From positions 1 to 64,000 of the forward strand of contig CAYMWF010000021.1 of NCBI GenBank assembly GCA_964394085.1: a stretch of 64,000 bases of DNA, given 5' to 3'. Made by a program: the position numbers and the translations under genes. Below, one piece after another: positions 27,274-36,667 of this stretch; position 1 is the first letter of the stretch, and every line of letters begins with the position of its first letter. The notes under the pieces are model-generated. The model worked only from the letters and a program-made list of their open reading frames with translations, was not told the origin of the DNA and searched no databases. Source of the stretch: CAYMWF01 sp964394085 [NCBI: uncultured Gemmatimonadota bacterium] (GTDB lineage Bacteria > GCA-2686955 > CAYMWF01).

Positions 27274-27693
27274 ATGAAACCACACGAAACCACCATCAAC
27301 TGGCAGAAAGAAGCACTCAGATTCGAGGCGAATCTGCAAGGTTTTTCATTTGTCCTTGATTCTGAAAAAGAGCATGGGGGAACGAACATGGGTCCTCTTC
27401 CCAAACCGCTGCTTCTGACAGCGCTTGCGGGTTGCACCGGAATGGATGTTATTGCGATTCTGCGAAAAATGGGAACGTTGCCCGAAGATTTTTCCGTGGA
27501 TGTTTCGGGCAGTCTTCGTGAAGCCCATCCGCGTATCTACAAGGAAATCACCGTAACTTTCCAGGTAAAAGGCGATGTTCCGAGAGAAAACCTGGAGAAA
27601 GCGGTAGAACTGTCCAGGGACAGGTTCTGCGGAGTTTCAGCCATGCTTAAGGAAACCTCGGAAATAACTTATGAAATCAAACTGGAAAATTAG
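27274..27693 (+). CDS. OsmC/Ohr-family protein
   Basis: 139 aa from the ATG at 27274, which has AGGAAGGG upstream. The two conserved cysteines are present: ALAGCTGMDVIAILRK near residue 51 and RFCGVSAMLKE near residue 120. This spacing fits the broad OsmC family (thiol peroxidase or redox role) more than a specific Ohr. It stands alone on the plus strand and overlaps the end of the convergent beta-helix lipoprotein gene by four bases. Confidence 0.9.
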   Translation: MKPHETTINWQKEALRFEANLQGFSFVLDSEKEHGGTNMGPLPKPLLLTALAGCTGMDVIAILRKMGTLPEDFSVDVSGSLREAHPRIYKEITVTFQVKGDVPRENLEKAVELSRDRFCGVSAMLKETSEITYEIKLEN

Positions 27694-28907
27694 AAGGATT
27701 CTGTCGCCCATGGCGAAAACTGAATAAAATCACCTACAGGGCTCCCTGCGCCTTCCGGATTATATACCGGATGATAAGGTCCGTCCGGAGCCCCCCACCA
27801 GTTGCCGGCAGCTTCTACAGGAACGCTTCTGCTCTTGCATTCGATAAGAGTTCTCCGGTTGCCAATCAGGTTGTTTGCAGTAACTGTCGGGTTCGAGTCC
27901 GAGACATATACTCCGTACCCGTTGCCACCTGTAATAGAGTTGCCGGTGATCACTGCATCCGAACCATCGTAACATCCGATTGCTGTTCCGCAACTGTCAA
28001 AGACATTGCCCGTGATTATCGGTTTGGCCCGGAAGCACGAAATCGCCTCATCTTCTATTCCTGAAAATCTGCAGTTAGTCAGCATGAACTCTTCAGTATA
28101 GCAATAGATGCCCTGACGGCAGTCATTAAAAATAGAGCCATTGATCCTACCCTTGACGGAATTTCTGAGAATAATTCCACAGGTACCTGTCAGGAGCGAG
28201 CATGCCATTACGGAAACGTTCCCATGTTCTATATAAAGACCGGCAATTTCGTTCTTTTCGAATGAACAGCTCTGAAGGGTATCCGAGCCGTTGAACGCCC
28301 GGTATCCATACTTGCCGCATGTGTCGATATCGCAATCTGAGAGAACCAGCCTGGATTCAAGGTTTCTCACACCGCTTCCGCACCTTACGAAACTGCTGGA
28401 GTCAATTCTGGCTTCAGAAAATTCGGCTCTTATCCCTTCTCCCGGAATATCAGAAAACATGCAGGACGATACATCCAGGGAATCGGTTCCGACCGCAAGG
28501 ATACCTATATCGAATCCACTGAAGCTGCAATACCTGATCGAACCGCTGCTGCAGGGGCCTTCTATAGTCAAACCCGGTATCGAGGCACTGCCTGATTCGG
28601 CACTTACCGATACCGGAGCCTGGTCTTCTCCCTCGATCTCGATCATTCCTTTTACGACTAATGATGCTCCTGATTCGATTATTACGCTTGCCCCATCACA
28701 GATTCTGAGGGAAGATCCGCAGATCACCTCCGTGGCGTCAATCACCCTGTAACACCAGGTGCTCTCTCCCCATTCTATGTCACCACTCAATTCTCCAGAC
28801 ACATCTACACTGAATAAAAAAGGCGGCTCCCCACCCGGTCCCGCCGGATCGATCAGGGAGCAGCCAGTAAATACCAGGATTATCCCGGTGCTGATTAATT
28901 TATAAAT
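27690..28907 (-). CDS. Beta-helix lipoprotein, probable non-standard ATT start
   Basis: About 405 aa. The coding frame has no ATG, GTG or TTG between 29021 and the lipobox. Starting at ATT (28907) gives a clean lipoprotein signal, IYKLISTGIILVFTGC, and overlaps the tlpA-like stop by eight bases. The ATG at 29021 would instead add 38 residues and overlap the upstream gene by 122 bases. The mature protein repeats short strands and turns (SSFVRCGSGVRN, DIDTCGKYGYRA, NSITGGNGYGVYVSDSNP), typical of a right-handed parallel beta-helix (NosD/PbH1 type). Function unknown; probably outer-membrane or surface attached. Confidence 0.8.
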   Translation of the reverse strand: MYKLISTGIILVFTGCSLIDPAGPGGEPPFLFSVDVSGELSGDIEWGESTWCYRVIDATEVICGSSLRICDGASVIIESGASLVVKGMIEIEGEDQAPVSVSAESGSASIPGLTIEGPCSSGSIRYCSFSGFDIGILAVGTDSLDVSSCMFSDIPGEGIRAEFSEARIDSSSFVRCGSGVRNLESRLVLSDCDIDTCGKYGYRAFNGSDTLQSCSFEKNEIAGLYIEHGNVSVMACSLLTGTCGIILRNSVKGRINGSIFNDCRQGIYCYTEEFMLTNCRFSGIEDEAISCFRAKPIITGNVFDSCGTAIGCYDGSDAVITGNSITGGNGYGVYVSDSNPTVTANNLIGNRRTLIECKSRSVPVEAAGNWWGAPDGPYHPVYNPEGAGSPVGDFIQFSPWATESF

Positions 28908-29463
28908 GAGGTGCGATCGCTTTTTCGAAATCCTTGAGCGATCTATAGCCGACGAATTTGTCGGTAATATTTCCCTTTCTGTCGATGATGAATGTTGTCG
29001 GAATACCCGTGATGCCGCCATATGCCTTGACTACACTTTCATTCCCCAAGCAGACGATCGTCTCAAGTTTCTCTTTCTCGACGAATGACCTGACTGCTTC
29101 TTCTTTATCGAGCGCTACTCCGATAACAACCAGTCCCTTTTCTTCATATCGGTCGATCAGCGATTTGAAGTGAGGTAATTCCATCTTGCAGGGGGGACAC
29201 CATGTCGCCCAGAAATCCAGAATAACCACTTTACCCGCAAAATCTGATAGGGAAACGTTCTCGCCGGCAAGATCTTTGAGGGTAAAATCAGGAGCCGAAT
29301 CGTCCTGCGACATATCCGGGAGAGATATTTCAGCAGATCCGCCAAGGGTCTGCGCTTCAGCGGCACTGTGCTGATTGTTCTTTTCAGGCTGGCGGCAGCC
29401 GGGAGCCGACAGTGCAAATATCAGAATAAATAACTGAATTAAAATCATACGTATGGATTGCAT
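28900..29463 (-). CDS. TlpA-like thioredoxin-fold lipoprotein
   Basis: 187 aa from the ATG at 29463, with AAAGGA upstream. The N-terminus ILIQLFILIFALSAPGC carries a lipobox, so the protein is tethered to a membrane. A linker of ~45 residues precedes the thioredoxin domain: APDFTLKDLAGENVSLSDF, then ILDFWATWCPPCKMELPHF with the CPPC active site near residue 88, and the cis-proline segment ITGIPTTFIIDRKG. It would reduce disulfides or act in cytochrome maturation in the periplasm. It overlaps the following beta-helix gene. Confidence 0.92.
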   Translation of the reverse strand: MQSIRMILIQLFILIFALSAPGCRQPEKNNQHSAAEAQTLGGSAEISLPDMSQDDSAPDFTLKDLAGENVSLSDFAGKVVILDFWATWCPPCKMELPHFKSLIDRYEEKGLVVIGVALDKEEAVRSFVEKEKLETIVCLGNESVVKAYGGITGIPTTFIIDRKGNITDKFVGYRSLKDFEKAIAPHL

Positions 29464-29512
29464 TGTTTTTCCTTTCGTGGGCACCCGGAAAAAGTGAATT
29501 ATTCTTCGAACT

Positions 29513-30781
29513 TTACCTCCTCATCAGAAGATACTCTCCGGTGCCGCGTAAATCGCAGAAATAAAATGTTTTTCCGAAGTTGTAATAATACCAGATCTCA
29601 TAACCTCTTGAATTGATATCGAAGGGATGGCTGTCGATATCATCCGGCGGGCCGAACTTGATATAGATCATTCCTCTGTCGGTTCGCCATCCTTCCCGCG
29701 TTTCTCTGAAATGCCTGTTGGCATACGCGACTCTTCCGTAATACTCGTTCTGGGCGATATTGGTTCCATTTTCATTACGAATACTCTTGCTTTTCCAGAA
29801 CTCGTCAAAAAGCTCCTGTTTACGGTTACCCTCGGCCAGTCGCATTTTGTCCAGTTCCTCTCCGCTGGCGACATAGATAAGTTGTTCAATTGCAAGAGCC
29901 AGATTCGTGAACATGCCCGACTGGATGGTTATGCTTGTCCCGACGGAAAATTTCCCCCGTTCAAGAGAGATGGTATATCGACCTGCTGGCAAATCAGAAA
30001 TCGGCAGTCCCGCCGCCATCCTGGCGACCGGCGAACCGGGCGGAGATACAGTGGCCGCGGGAAGCCGTGTTACTAGGCCGCCGCCCTGGTTACGGATATT
30101 ATACGCAGCCAGTACGCTGTCCGGAATACCGGCCGAAAAGCAAACTGCCACAAGCCTGGCTGCCTTTTCGCTGTCAACGGTATCACAAACAAGACTCTCC
30201 TTCATGTTTTCCCAGAATGGCGCCGGGGGCACTCCCTGAAGAAGTATGATAGAGCTCACGGCACCTTGCTGCCCGCTGAAATCTTTCATTAAAACAGGTG
30301 CTTCTTCACGAAAGGGTTTCTTCGTGTCATGATCCATGACTTCGATATGAAGCACATAGTCACCGGGCGGCACATCCAGAAAACCTGATATGCTGAGCAC
30401 CAAATCCCTGGAGTTCGTTTCGGAAAACTGGTGCGTGATTCGTTTCTCGAGCCAGTTCTTCCTGCCCACGACCTTTCCATCGTGATTCGTGATCTGTATT
30501 CTTGCGGTACATTCCGCGATATACTTTGAATCTTGCCTTACGAATTGCAGGTTGTCATACGGTATATAGATATCAACAAACAGACGACTCAGAGCCGCCT
30601 TTTCTACAGGCGCCGGGAAATTTCCAACAATAAATGTGAAAAAATGTTCGCCAGTATAACACTCTGGCCCTGAAAGTATCTCCATTGTCTGAGCTTGCGA
30701 CTCAGCCGCCATACAGAAAAGGATACACAAACTGAGGAATACCCTCACAAGGCATTTTCGATATGGAAAAACACAATTCAA
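29513..30781 (-). CDS. GWxTD-domain exported protein
   Basis: 422 aa starting at TTG 30781, four bases after the stop of the upstream gene; a GTG at 30748 would also keep the signal sequence (VRVFLSLCILFCMAAESQAQ). Central beta-rich region (LVLSISGFLDVPPGDYVLHI) is followed by the C-terminal GWxTD domain: REGWRTDRGMIYIKFGPPDD near residue 365 and GYEIWYYYNFGKTFYF. The domain is common in FCB-group and candidate-phylum genomes and its function is unknown. Its coupling to a TolB/barrel protein suggests an envelope role. Confidence 0.88.
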   Translation of the reverse strand: MNCVFPYRKCLVRVFLSLCILFCMAAESQAQTMEILSGPECYTGEHFFTFIVGNFPAPVEKAALSRLFVDIYIPYDNLQFVRQDSKYIAECTARIQITNHDGKVVGRKNWLEKRITHQFSETNSRDLVLSISGFLDVPPGDYVLHIEVMDHDTKKPFREEAPVLMKDFSGQQGAVSSIILLQGVPPAPFWENMKESLVCDTVDSEKAARLVAVCFSAGIPDSVLAAYNIRNQGGGLVTRLPAATVSPPGSPVARMAAGLPISDLPAGRYTISLERGKFSVGTSITIQSGMFTNLALAIEQLIYVASGEELDKMRLAEGNRKQELFDEFWKSKSIRNENGTNIAQNEYYGRVAYANRHFRETREGWRTDRGMIYIKFGPPDDIDSHPFDINSRGYEIWYYYNFGKTFYFCDLRGTGEYLLMRR

Positions 30782-30782
30782 T

Positions 30783-33700
30783 TTAAAATTCGCTGCCTAT
30801 GGAAACATAAGTTACAGGGGGCTCAGGAAAACCTGCAAGATCAGTCGGCCAGGCCATATCCACCAGGAATACAAATATTCCCAGGTTCATTCGTAAACCG
30901 ATTCCGCAGCCGGCTTTTGCATCGTCGAGTTTCGGCATCCCGTCACTCGTAAGGTCCAGGGGGTCAAAGCCGTCCCCGGAATTCCACGCCGCCCCGATGT
31001 CTAAGAAAAGAGAGCCCCTTACATTGTATAATTCAATAGGGAGAGGCCAGCCCATTTTAAGATGTTTTATCAGCGGGAATCTGAAAGACAGGTTACCGAG
31101 TAAAGCTCGAGTACCTGTCTGCTCATAATACTTCGCTCCTCTCAACGGAGTAACAAAAGATGAAAAATATATTTCTTCGATACCGTTGGGATAGGCACCG
31201 GGTCCCAACCGGTAATTCAACCAGTTATCCATACCTCCGAGGTAGAAACTCGTCGGAGAGCGGCCCGTGCTGTATCCGCCGAACATTCGGAAAGCGAAGG
31301 AGTATTCCTTATTGATCATCCAGTATTTTCTTATATCCCCCAGGAAGGTGAGGAATTCGATTCTGTTATCCTTGTCTCCCCAGCCCGGGGAACTTTCCAC
31401 ACCGAGGAAACTCCTGGCGCCATCCATCGGACCGGTCATCCCCCAGAGCACCGTATCATGCACGAAGAAAAGGGATGGATACAGTATGTTTCGGCGCTCT
31501 CGAGCCTTGTGCTCGAGAGTCCAGTAATCCATATATTCTCGTTCGATCCCTGAAATACTCAAAGCAAAATCAATCCGATCGAACTTGGTCAGCGGACGTG
31601 ATACCGAGCCGCTCACCCCGAAAATTCTATCTTTGATGAAAAGGAGATCCGTTCCAGCGCCTGGAACAAGATCAGTATCATCGGTAATCGAATAATATGC
31701 GTTATGAAATGCACCGATACTATAGTCATTCCGGCCAGGTAAATAATAATAGCGGGCCATGACGTTGCTGCTCTCGAAATCTGAGAACATATCGAAAAGG
31801 AAAAAGATCCGATGGTTCCCCAATTGATCCGACAAGGCAATTTGAGAGTATCCCAGGAATCCGAAATAAGGATCGTAACCGGCGCTTCCATACACCAGAT
31901 CCGGAGAAAATTTTATTCTGTATTTCCCGGCCTCTTCTGCTTTTCCGCCAGCAGACCTCTCTTCGGCTGAATCACCGATGATAACCGCCCTCATCCTTCC
32001 AGGAGTATCGACGGATCCTTCGTCCGGATCGAATTCCTGATAATTTTCGGTTTCCGAAATATGCTCCTGACCCTTATCGCTTACCAGGAGGGATTGATTA
32101 TGTATTGAATTTGGGGGAACTTCTGCTGCGCTGGCTGCTTCATAACCCGAATCCTCGAAAGAACCATTCTGCCAAGCTGCATTTAAAGGATTATCGATGG
32201 AAAACAGATCCCAACCGCCGAAATGATAAGAAGAAAAAACCAGTAATGCCCCATCGCTGGTTATCGATGGATTGAAGCATCCGGTTAGAACATTTGTCAG
32301 AGGAACCGGCCCGGTGGACCTGTCAAGAGGAAGCGAATAAATATTGCTGACTCCTCCCTTGTCCGAAATAAAAACAAGCACCGGCAGACCCGGGGCGCAA
32401 AAAGGTTCTCTCTCCCGAGCGAAATCAGTAGTAATTCTGTCAATCTCCGGTTTATCTCCAAGCCAGATTCTGTACAGATCAAAATGACTGACATCGTGCT
32501 GATGGAGGGAATCACCCGCGCTTCCGGCTACGTCGAAACGCCCTCCCCTGTCCGATACGAAAAAGATGCTTCGACCATCTGAGTCCCAGGCGGGATCTTC
32601 ATCACTGAACAAATCGTCAGTCACATTTATCGGGACAGGATTTTTCTCAGCAATCTCAATATAATAAATATCGGACCGTCCGGCATGAATACCCGAAAAA
32701 GCGATGTATTTACCGTCTGGAGACCATGAAGGGGAAAAAACACCCTCCAGGGCAAAAACAAACTTTTCTTGGACTTTTCCCGTCGCTGCATCAATGATGT
32801 ACAGGGCATCTTTACCGCCCATCTTCGCAGCGAAAGCTATCTGCTCTTCATCAGGCGACCAGGTGATTCCCGACCTGAGCCAATGCATTTCCTCGAAAGA
32901 AGAAGTTCTCTCACCTTTTACCAGACGCGGCCCAAGCTTATCTTCCGTAATATTGTAGAGTAGAATATCCGTGTACGCGTTTCGATCGGAAAGGAAGGCT
33001 ACACTAGATCCGTCAGGCGATACCGCCGGACTCGTATTGAAATAATTCCGCCACTCAACGTGATCCGTCAACTGCCTTGCGAATCCTGCCGGCTCGACTC
33101 TATGTGAAAGCTCTGGCCAGTAACGCTTCTTCATCGCAAGATGCCATTCCCTGCCGAGTTTCTCGAAATCTCTCCCAAGTGCGATTTTGAACCCTTCTTC
33201 CACATCACGAGCGTATCTTATCTTGTTTAAAATCTCGCCGATCTTGTTGTGTCCGTATTTGTCTGCAATATATTTGAAAAGCGACTGCCCTCCCTGGTAA
33301 GGCATCATGTCCAGATATTCGATTTCGGGCAAATACCCGGTAATAACCGCGTCCCTGAGAATCATATCCGCTCGTGTGTCCCATCTCGATGATTCATATT
33401 CCGCAAGGCCTTCAACAAACCATAGCGGTACATTGAGCTGAACCTGTGCTGAGACAATCCTGGAAAAAGTCCTGCCGAAAAGCATGTCAAACATGACGGC
33501 ATGCACAAGCTCATGCCGGATAACATGATGGAATTCCTGATAATTGCCCTCGAATGGTACTACAACCCGCTGCTTGAAATACTCGGTAAATCCTCCGACT
33601 TCTTCCGGCACCATTTGTGAGATGACGTTAGTCTGTTCGAACTCATTGTGAGAATTGAAAATAATGACTGGGATTTTTGAAGAGAGAATATGATTGAAAT

Positions 33701-33944
33701 CTCGGCAATACTCCTCGACGGCATTGTCTCCAGCGTCTGCTGCAAACTCCGCGAGGCGCGCACCCCCGGAGTAGAAATAGATCACGAGATTATCTGTTTC
33801 AAATTCCCGCCAGGAACGTTTCTCGTATTGAATTTTGTTTTTTCCGAAGTAATAGCAGAAGCCTGAATCCGGCAGGCTGAGCAGCACTGCGGCGATGATG
33901 CACAGCAAGCCGATCAATCTCGGAAATTTTCCGGAAAGAAGCAC
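30783..33944 (-). CDS. Peptidase MA-like / TolB propeller / outer-membrane barrel protein
   Basis: 1053 aa. A signal peptide (LIGLLCIIAAVLLSLPDSGF) is followed by a zinc-metallopeptidase-like domain with HELVH near residue 144 and glutamate in FVEGLAEYESSRW, as in the peptidase MA family. Residues ~300-620 repeat TolB-type blades (SPAVSPDGSSVAFLSDRNAY, PSWSPDGKYIAFSG). The last ~370 residues are rich in aromatic amphipathic strands ending in VTYVSIGSEF and resemble a BamA/TamA-type barrel (SLFLDIGAAWNSGD). It probably sits in the outer membrane with a periplasmic or external protease. Its substrate is unknown. Confidence 0.85.
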   Translation of the reverse strand: MLLSGKFPRLIGLLCIIAAVLLSLPDSGFCYYFGKNKIQYEKRSWREFETDNLVIYFYSGGARLAEFAADAGDNAVEEYCRDFNHILSSKIPVIIFNSHNEFEQTNVISQMVPEEVGGFTEYFKQRVVVPFEGNYQEFHHVIRHELVHAVMFDMLFGRTFSRIVSAQVQLNVPLWFVEGLAEYESSRWDTRADMILRDAVITGYLPEIEYLDMMPYQGGQSLFKYIADKYGHNKIGEILNKIRYARDVEEGFKIALGRDFEKLGREWHLAMKKRYWPELSHRVEPAGFARQLTDHVEWRNYFNTSPAVSPDGSSVAFLSDRNAYTDILLYNITEDKLGPRLVKGERTSSFEEMHWLRSGITWSPDEEQIAFAAKMGGKDALYIIDAATGKVQEKFVFALEGVFSPSWSPDGKYIAFSGIHAGRSDIYYIEIAEKNPVPINVTDDLFSDEDPAWDSDGRSIFFVSDRGGRFDVAGSAGDSLHQHDVSHFDLYRIWLGDKPEIDRITTDFAREREPFCAPGLPVLVFISDKGGVSNIYSLPLDRSTGPVPLTNVLTGCFNPSITSDGALLVFSSYHFGGWDLFSIDNPLNAAWQNGSFEDSGYEAASAAEVPPNSIHNQSLLVSDKGQEHISETENYQEFDPDEGSVDTPGRMRAVIIGDSAEERSAGGKAEEAGKYRIKFSPDLVYGSAGYDPYFGFLGYSQIALSDQLGNHRIFFLFDMFSDFESSNVMARYYYLPGRNDYSIGAFHNAYYSITDDTDLVPGAGTDLLFIKDRIFGVSGSVSRPLTKFDRIDFALSISGIEREYMDYWTLEHKARERRNILYPSLFFVHDTVLWGMTGPMDGARSFLGVESSPGWGDKDNRIEFLTFLGDIRKYWMINKEYSFAFRMFGGYSTGRSPTSFYLGGMDNWLNYRLGPGAYPNGIEEIYFSSFVTPLRGAKYYEQTGTRALLGNLSFRFPLIKHLKMGWPLPIELYNVRGSLFLDIGAAWNSGDGFDPLDLTSDGMPKLDDAKAGCGIGLRMNLGIFVFLVDMAWPTDLAGFPEPPVTYVSIGSEF

Positions 33945-33988
33945 CTGGGCGGCTCTTTTTCCTTCCCGGACCGGGAAGTTATTGTAGG

Positions 33989-34585
33989 TTAGAATGGCAG
34001 GTCGTCTTCAACTCCATCCACTTCACCGACACTCCCTTTTCCACCGTCCGATGAACCCTCCTCTCCATAAAGGAAGGGATCTTTTGAACCGGATTCCTGG
34101 AAAAGAGTGGAACCGCCGTGAAATGGGCTGGAATCCTGAGTATTCTGTTCTCTATTTTCGGGTAACCGGTTCCCTTGAATTTCCCGCGGGAAGTTTCCGG
34201 CTCCGGAGGTGTTAACTCTTTGCTTTCCCCCGGCAAAACTATCCGAGGAACCCCGGGAGGGGCCGAGCATGAGGAAATGCTGGCATACAACTTCAGTCGT
34301 CCAGCGTGTACCGCCATTTCGATCTTCCCATTTCCGTGTTTGAAGGCGCCCCTCCAGGTAAATCTGCTTGCCCTTCAGAAGGAATTGTTCCGCTCGCTCC
34401 GCGTGACGGCCGAACATCACAATCCTGTGCCATTCCGTACGATCCTCCCAATTACCCTCTTTGTTCTTCCTTCTCTCGGTAGTTGCCAGGTTAAACGTTG
34501 CGACAGCATTATTGTTTGCCGAATACCTGATTTCCGGATCACTGCCGAGGTTTCCGATGAGTTGTACCTTGTTGAGACCTGCCAT
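33989..34585 (-). CDS. ssb: Single-stranded DNA-binding protein
   Basis: 198 aa from the ATG at 34585, which has GAGGGGAGTC upstream. The OB fold occupies residues 1-110 (NKVQLIGNLGSDPEIRYSAN, WEDRTEWHRIVMFGRHAERA, YLEGRLQTRKWEDRNG). The linker is serine- and glycine-rich and the protein ends in the canonical acidic tip VEDDLPF that recruits repair and replication proteins. It is not near a rpsF/rpsR pair; it sits between envelope genes. Confidence 0.95.
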   Translation of the reverse strand: MAGLNKVQLIGNLGSDPEIRYSANNNAVATFNLATTERRKNKEGNWEDRTEWHRIVMFGRHAERAEQFLLKGKQIYLEGRLQTRKWEDRNGGTRWTTEVVCQHFLMLGPSRGSSDSFAGGKQRVNTSGAGNFPREIQGNRLPENREQNTQDSSPFHGGSTLFQESGSKDPFLYGEEGSSDGGKGSVGEVDGVEDDLPF

Positions 34586-34840
34586 AATTGACTCCCCTCG
34601 TGCCGGTTGTATGCATGGAAATTGAATATTACCATCAGGTGCTTCCACATGCAAATAGATTTAACGACCAGAATCGATCAAGGTCAGCTTTCGCCAACGC
34701 ATAATTTTGAATTCCGACATGGGCAATTTTCTCGTTGAATCTTTTTTGTCTGCTCTTCCGAAGGAATGGATGGCTGTCTGGCAAGCATCACCAAGACCGA
34801 CAGTCGAAGAAAAAGCTTCGGGATCAGGAAATGAAGCGCG

Positions 34841-36667
34841 TCATTGGATATTATTCCAATCGCTTCTCTCATCCTGATCGACCGGGGTATCCGGATCTCG
34901 CATTTCCGATAGATTCCTTACGGCCTCAAGTGCAGTATCAAACGCCTTGTCCAGCATATACGATGCTTTCTCCAGCTCCCCTTTCTGAAGAAAGTCCTGA
35001 GCATCCTTTTTGATTGCTTCAGCCTGTTCTTTTCGTTTTCCGGCGGGAGACTCTTTTTCATCCGGCAGAGAATCGAGCAATTCTGTCAAGATGTGCAATC
35101 GATCGTATATTCTTGATTCTGCGGTACGCATTTCTTCAAGCAACCGCAGCGAAAGTCGCACGCTGTCCGTGATAATCCCCATCGCCTTTTCATCTCTTCC
35201 CCTCTCCAACAATCGTTTCGCTCTTTCCTCCTGGAAATGCAATCGTCGAACCGGTTCTGCTTCCGGCGCGATTTCGTCGAGTTGTCGTAACAATCTCGCC
35301 AATCTTTCCATGGCCAGTTCCGGTTCTCTTTCAATCGCTTTATCGATTTCCGACTTCCTCTCCATTCTCATTTCATGTAACTTGTCTCTCGCTTGAACGG
35401 GAAGTCCGAATAGAACAAGCTTCTCGGGAAGTGTAAAAAAATGACCTGATTCCCGAAATTGATGGTTAGGGGCATCGGGCCTTTTATTTTCATGAAACGA
35501 CTTCTGGGCAGACCTGCTGTGTCCGCTGATCTCCGCACAAAGTTTACGCGCCGGTTTCCCTTCGAGCAGGATGGTTTTCAACTGTCTTCTCAGATTCAGA
35601 GCTTCAATAATAATTGCCTCTATCCGTTTGTTAAAAATTCCATCGTGAAGTTTCATGGTGGCTTGCTCAATCAATTCTGCATAAACCGGGAACAGCCGCC
35701 GTGCAGTTTCACCGTCATACCGAATAAGCTCTTCGAATCGGGCAAAGTCACTTTTCAGAAACAGCAGCACCGTTTCATAAAGCTCCGGAGGCTCTTTCAA
35801 TCGCCCTCCACTATTTGGTCCCGGTTTATCTTTTTGATCTCCGAAATCCTTAGTCTCAATTGTGTGATTTTGCGAGCCGAAATCAAGTAAGGTCCTGACC
35901 CCCTCCCGAGTGACAATCGAATTACATTTTTCGAAATGCTTGAGGGCTCTTTGCCAGTGCATATGCTCAATTGCGATGATCCCTTCCGAATGAGCGTGCC
36001 AGGCTGGGAAGAATTCAGGAGTCAACAAGTTCCCGCCCTGGTCATCGAGCAGTCTGCCGAGCCTGAATTGAACCCGCAAGGTATGGATATCGAGAGGTTC
36101 CATTTCACTTGCGGCTTCTACAGCATCAGCAAGAAATCCGACAAGTTCGCGGTCAATCAATTGTCGGTTGTTCGTACCGGCGTCTATTTCATGTGGAGGA
36201 GTTCCTGACCGAACCGGAATGATCACACGATCGAAAAAATCGAATCTGGCAGATGAATTCCAGGGAAGTTTCTGTATAGAATCCAATGCTCTGGCGAGCT
36301 CAGGATCTTCTTCGATATAACAGAAAATCAGATCTTCAACGAGTCGCAGGATGCAGAAGCGTCGATACAGCTCAAACCCGGGCCGGAATGGGGGAATCCG
36401 CTCGAGCTCAACCAGCAGGTTGAACATTTCTGCCTGTTTTGCATGACTGCAGCTTGTTACGAGGTACCGCAGTACCTCTAACTCACGTATTTCCCCTTGA
36501 GGGTGGCGAGGTTTTTCCTGTGGTCGTTTTTGAGAGGTCTTATACCTAACATCCATTGGTTGAAATGGCCATGCTGCCGGTGCGATTAGAAGCACCGACA
36601 GCAAAAATGCCGGAATCAGCCTGGTCTGGTATTTTTTCTTCACTACTTTTTTGGCATTGCGGGTCAA
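34841..36667 (-). CDS. Uncharacterised exported helical protein
   Basis: 608 aa with an N-terminal hydrophobic segment (LIPAFLLSVLLIAPAAWPFQ) that is a signal peptide or anchor. The rest is almost entirely charged alpha-helix, with TPR-like helices such as DAQDFLQKGELEKASYMLDK and ERAKRLLERGRDEKAMGII near the C-terminus. I do not recognise a family and see no catalytic motif. Its start overlaps the stop of the gene before it (ATGA), and both proteins share the same style of helical repeats, so they probably work together in the periplasm. The downstream 255 bases before ssb hold nothing I recognise. Confidence 0.75.
   Translation of the reverse strand: MTRNAKKVVKKKYQTRLIPAFLLSVLLIAPAAWPFQPMDVRYKTSQKRPQEKPRHPQGEIRELEVLRYLVTSCSHAKQAEMFNLLVELERIPPFRPGFELYRRFCILRLVEDLIFCYIEEDPELARALDSIQKLPWNSSARFDFFDRVIIPVRSGTPPHEIDAGTNNRQLIDRELVGFLADAVEAASEMEPLDIHTLRVQFRLGRLLDDQGGNLLTPEFFPAWHAHSEGIIAIEHMHWQRALKHFEKCNSIVTREGVRTLLDFGSQNHTIETKDFGDQKDKPGPNSGGRLKEPPELYETVLLFLKSDFARFEELIRYDGETARRLFPVYAELIEQATMKLHDGIFNKRIEAIIIEALNLRRQLKTILLEGKPARKLCAEISGHSRSAQKSFHENKRPDAPNHQFRESGHFFTLPEKLVLFGLPVQARDKLHEMRMERKSEIDKAIEREPELAMERLARLLRQLDEIAPEAEPVRRLHFQEERAKRLLERGRDEKAMGIITDSVRLSLRLLEEMRTAESRIYDRLHILTELLDSLPDEKESPAGKRKEQAEAIKKDAQDFLQKGELEKASYMLDKAFDTALEAVRNLSEMRDPDTPVDQDERSDWNNIQ

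Noticed and set aside
27870-27910. Possible tRNA T-arm (GGGTTCGAGTCC) near the beta-helix lipoprotein
   Set aside because: No acceptor, D or anticodon arm can be folded around it, and it lies inside a coding sequence.
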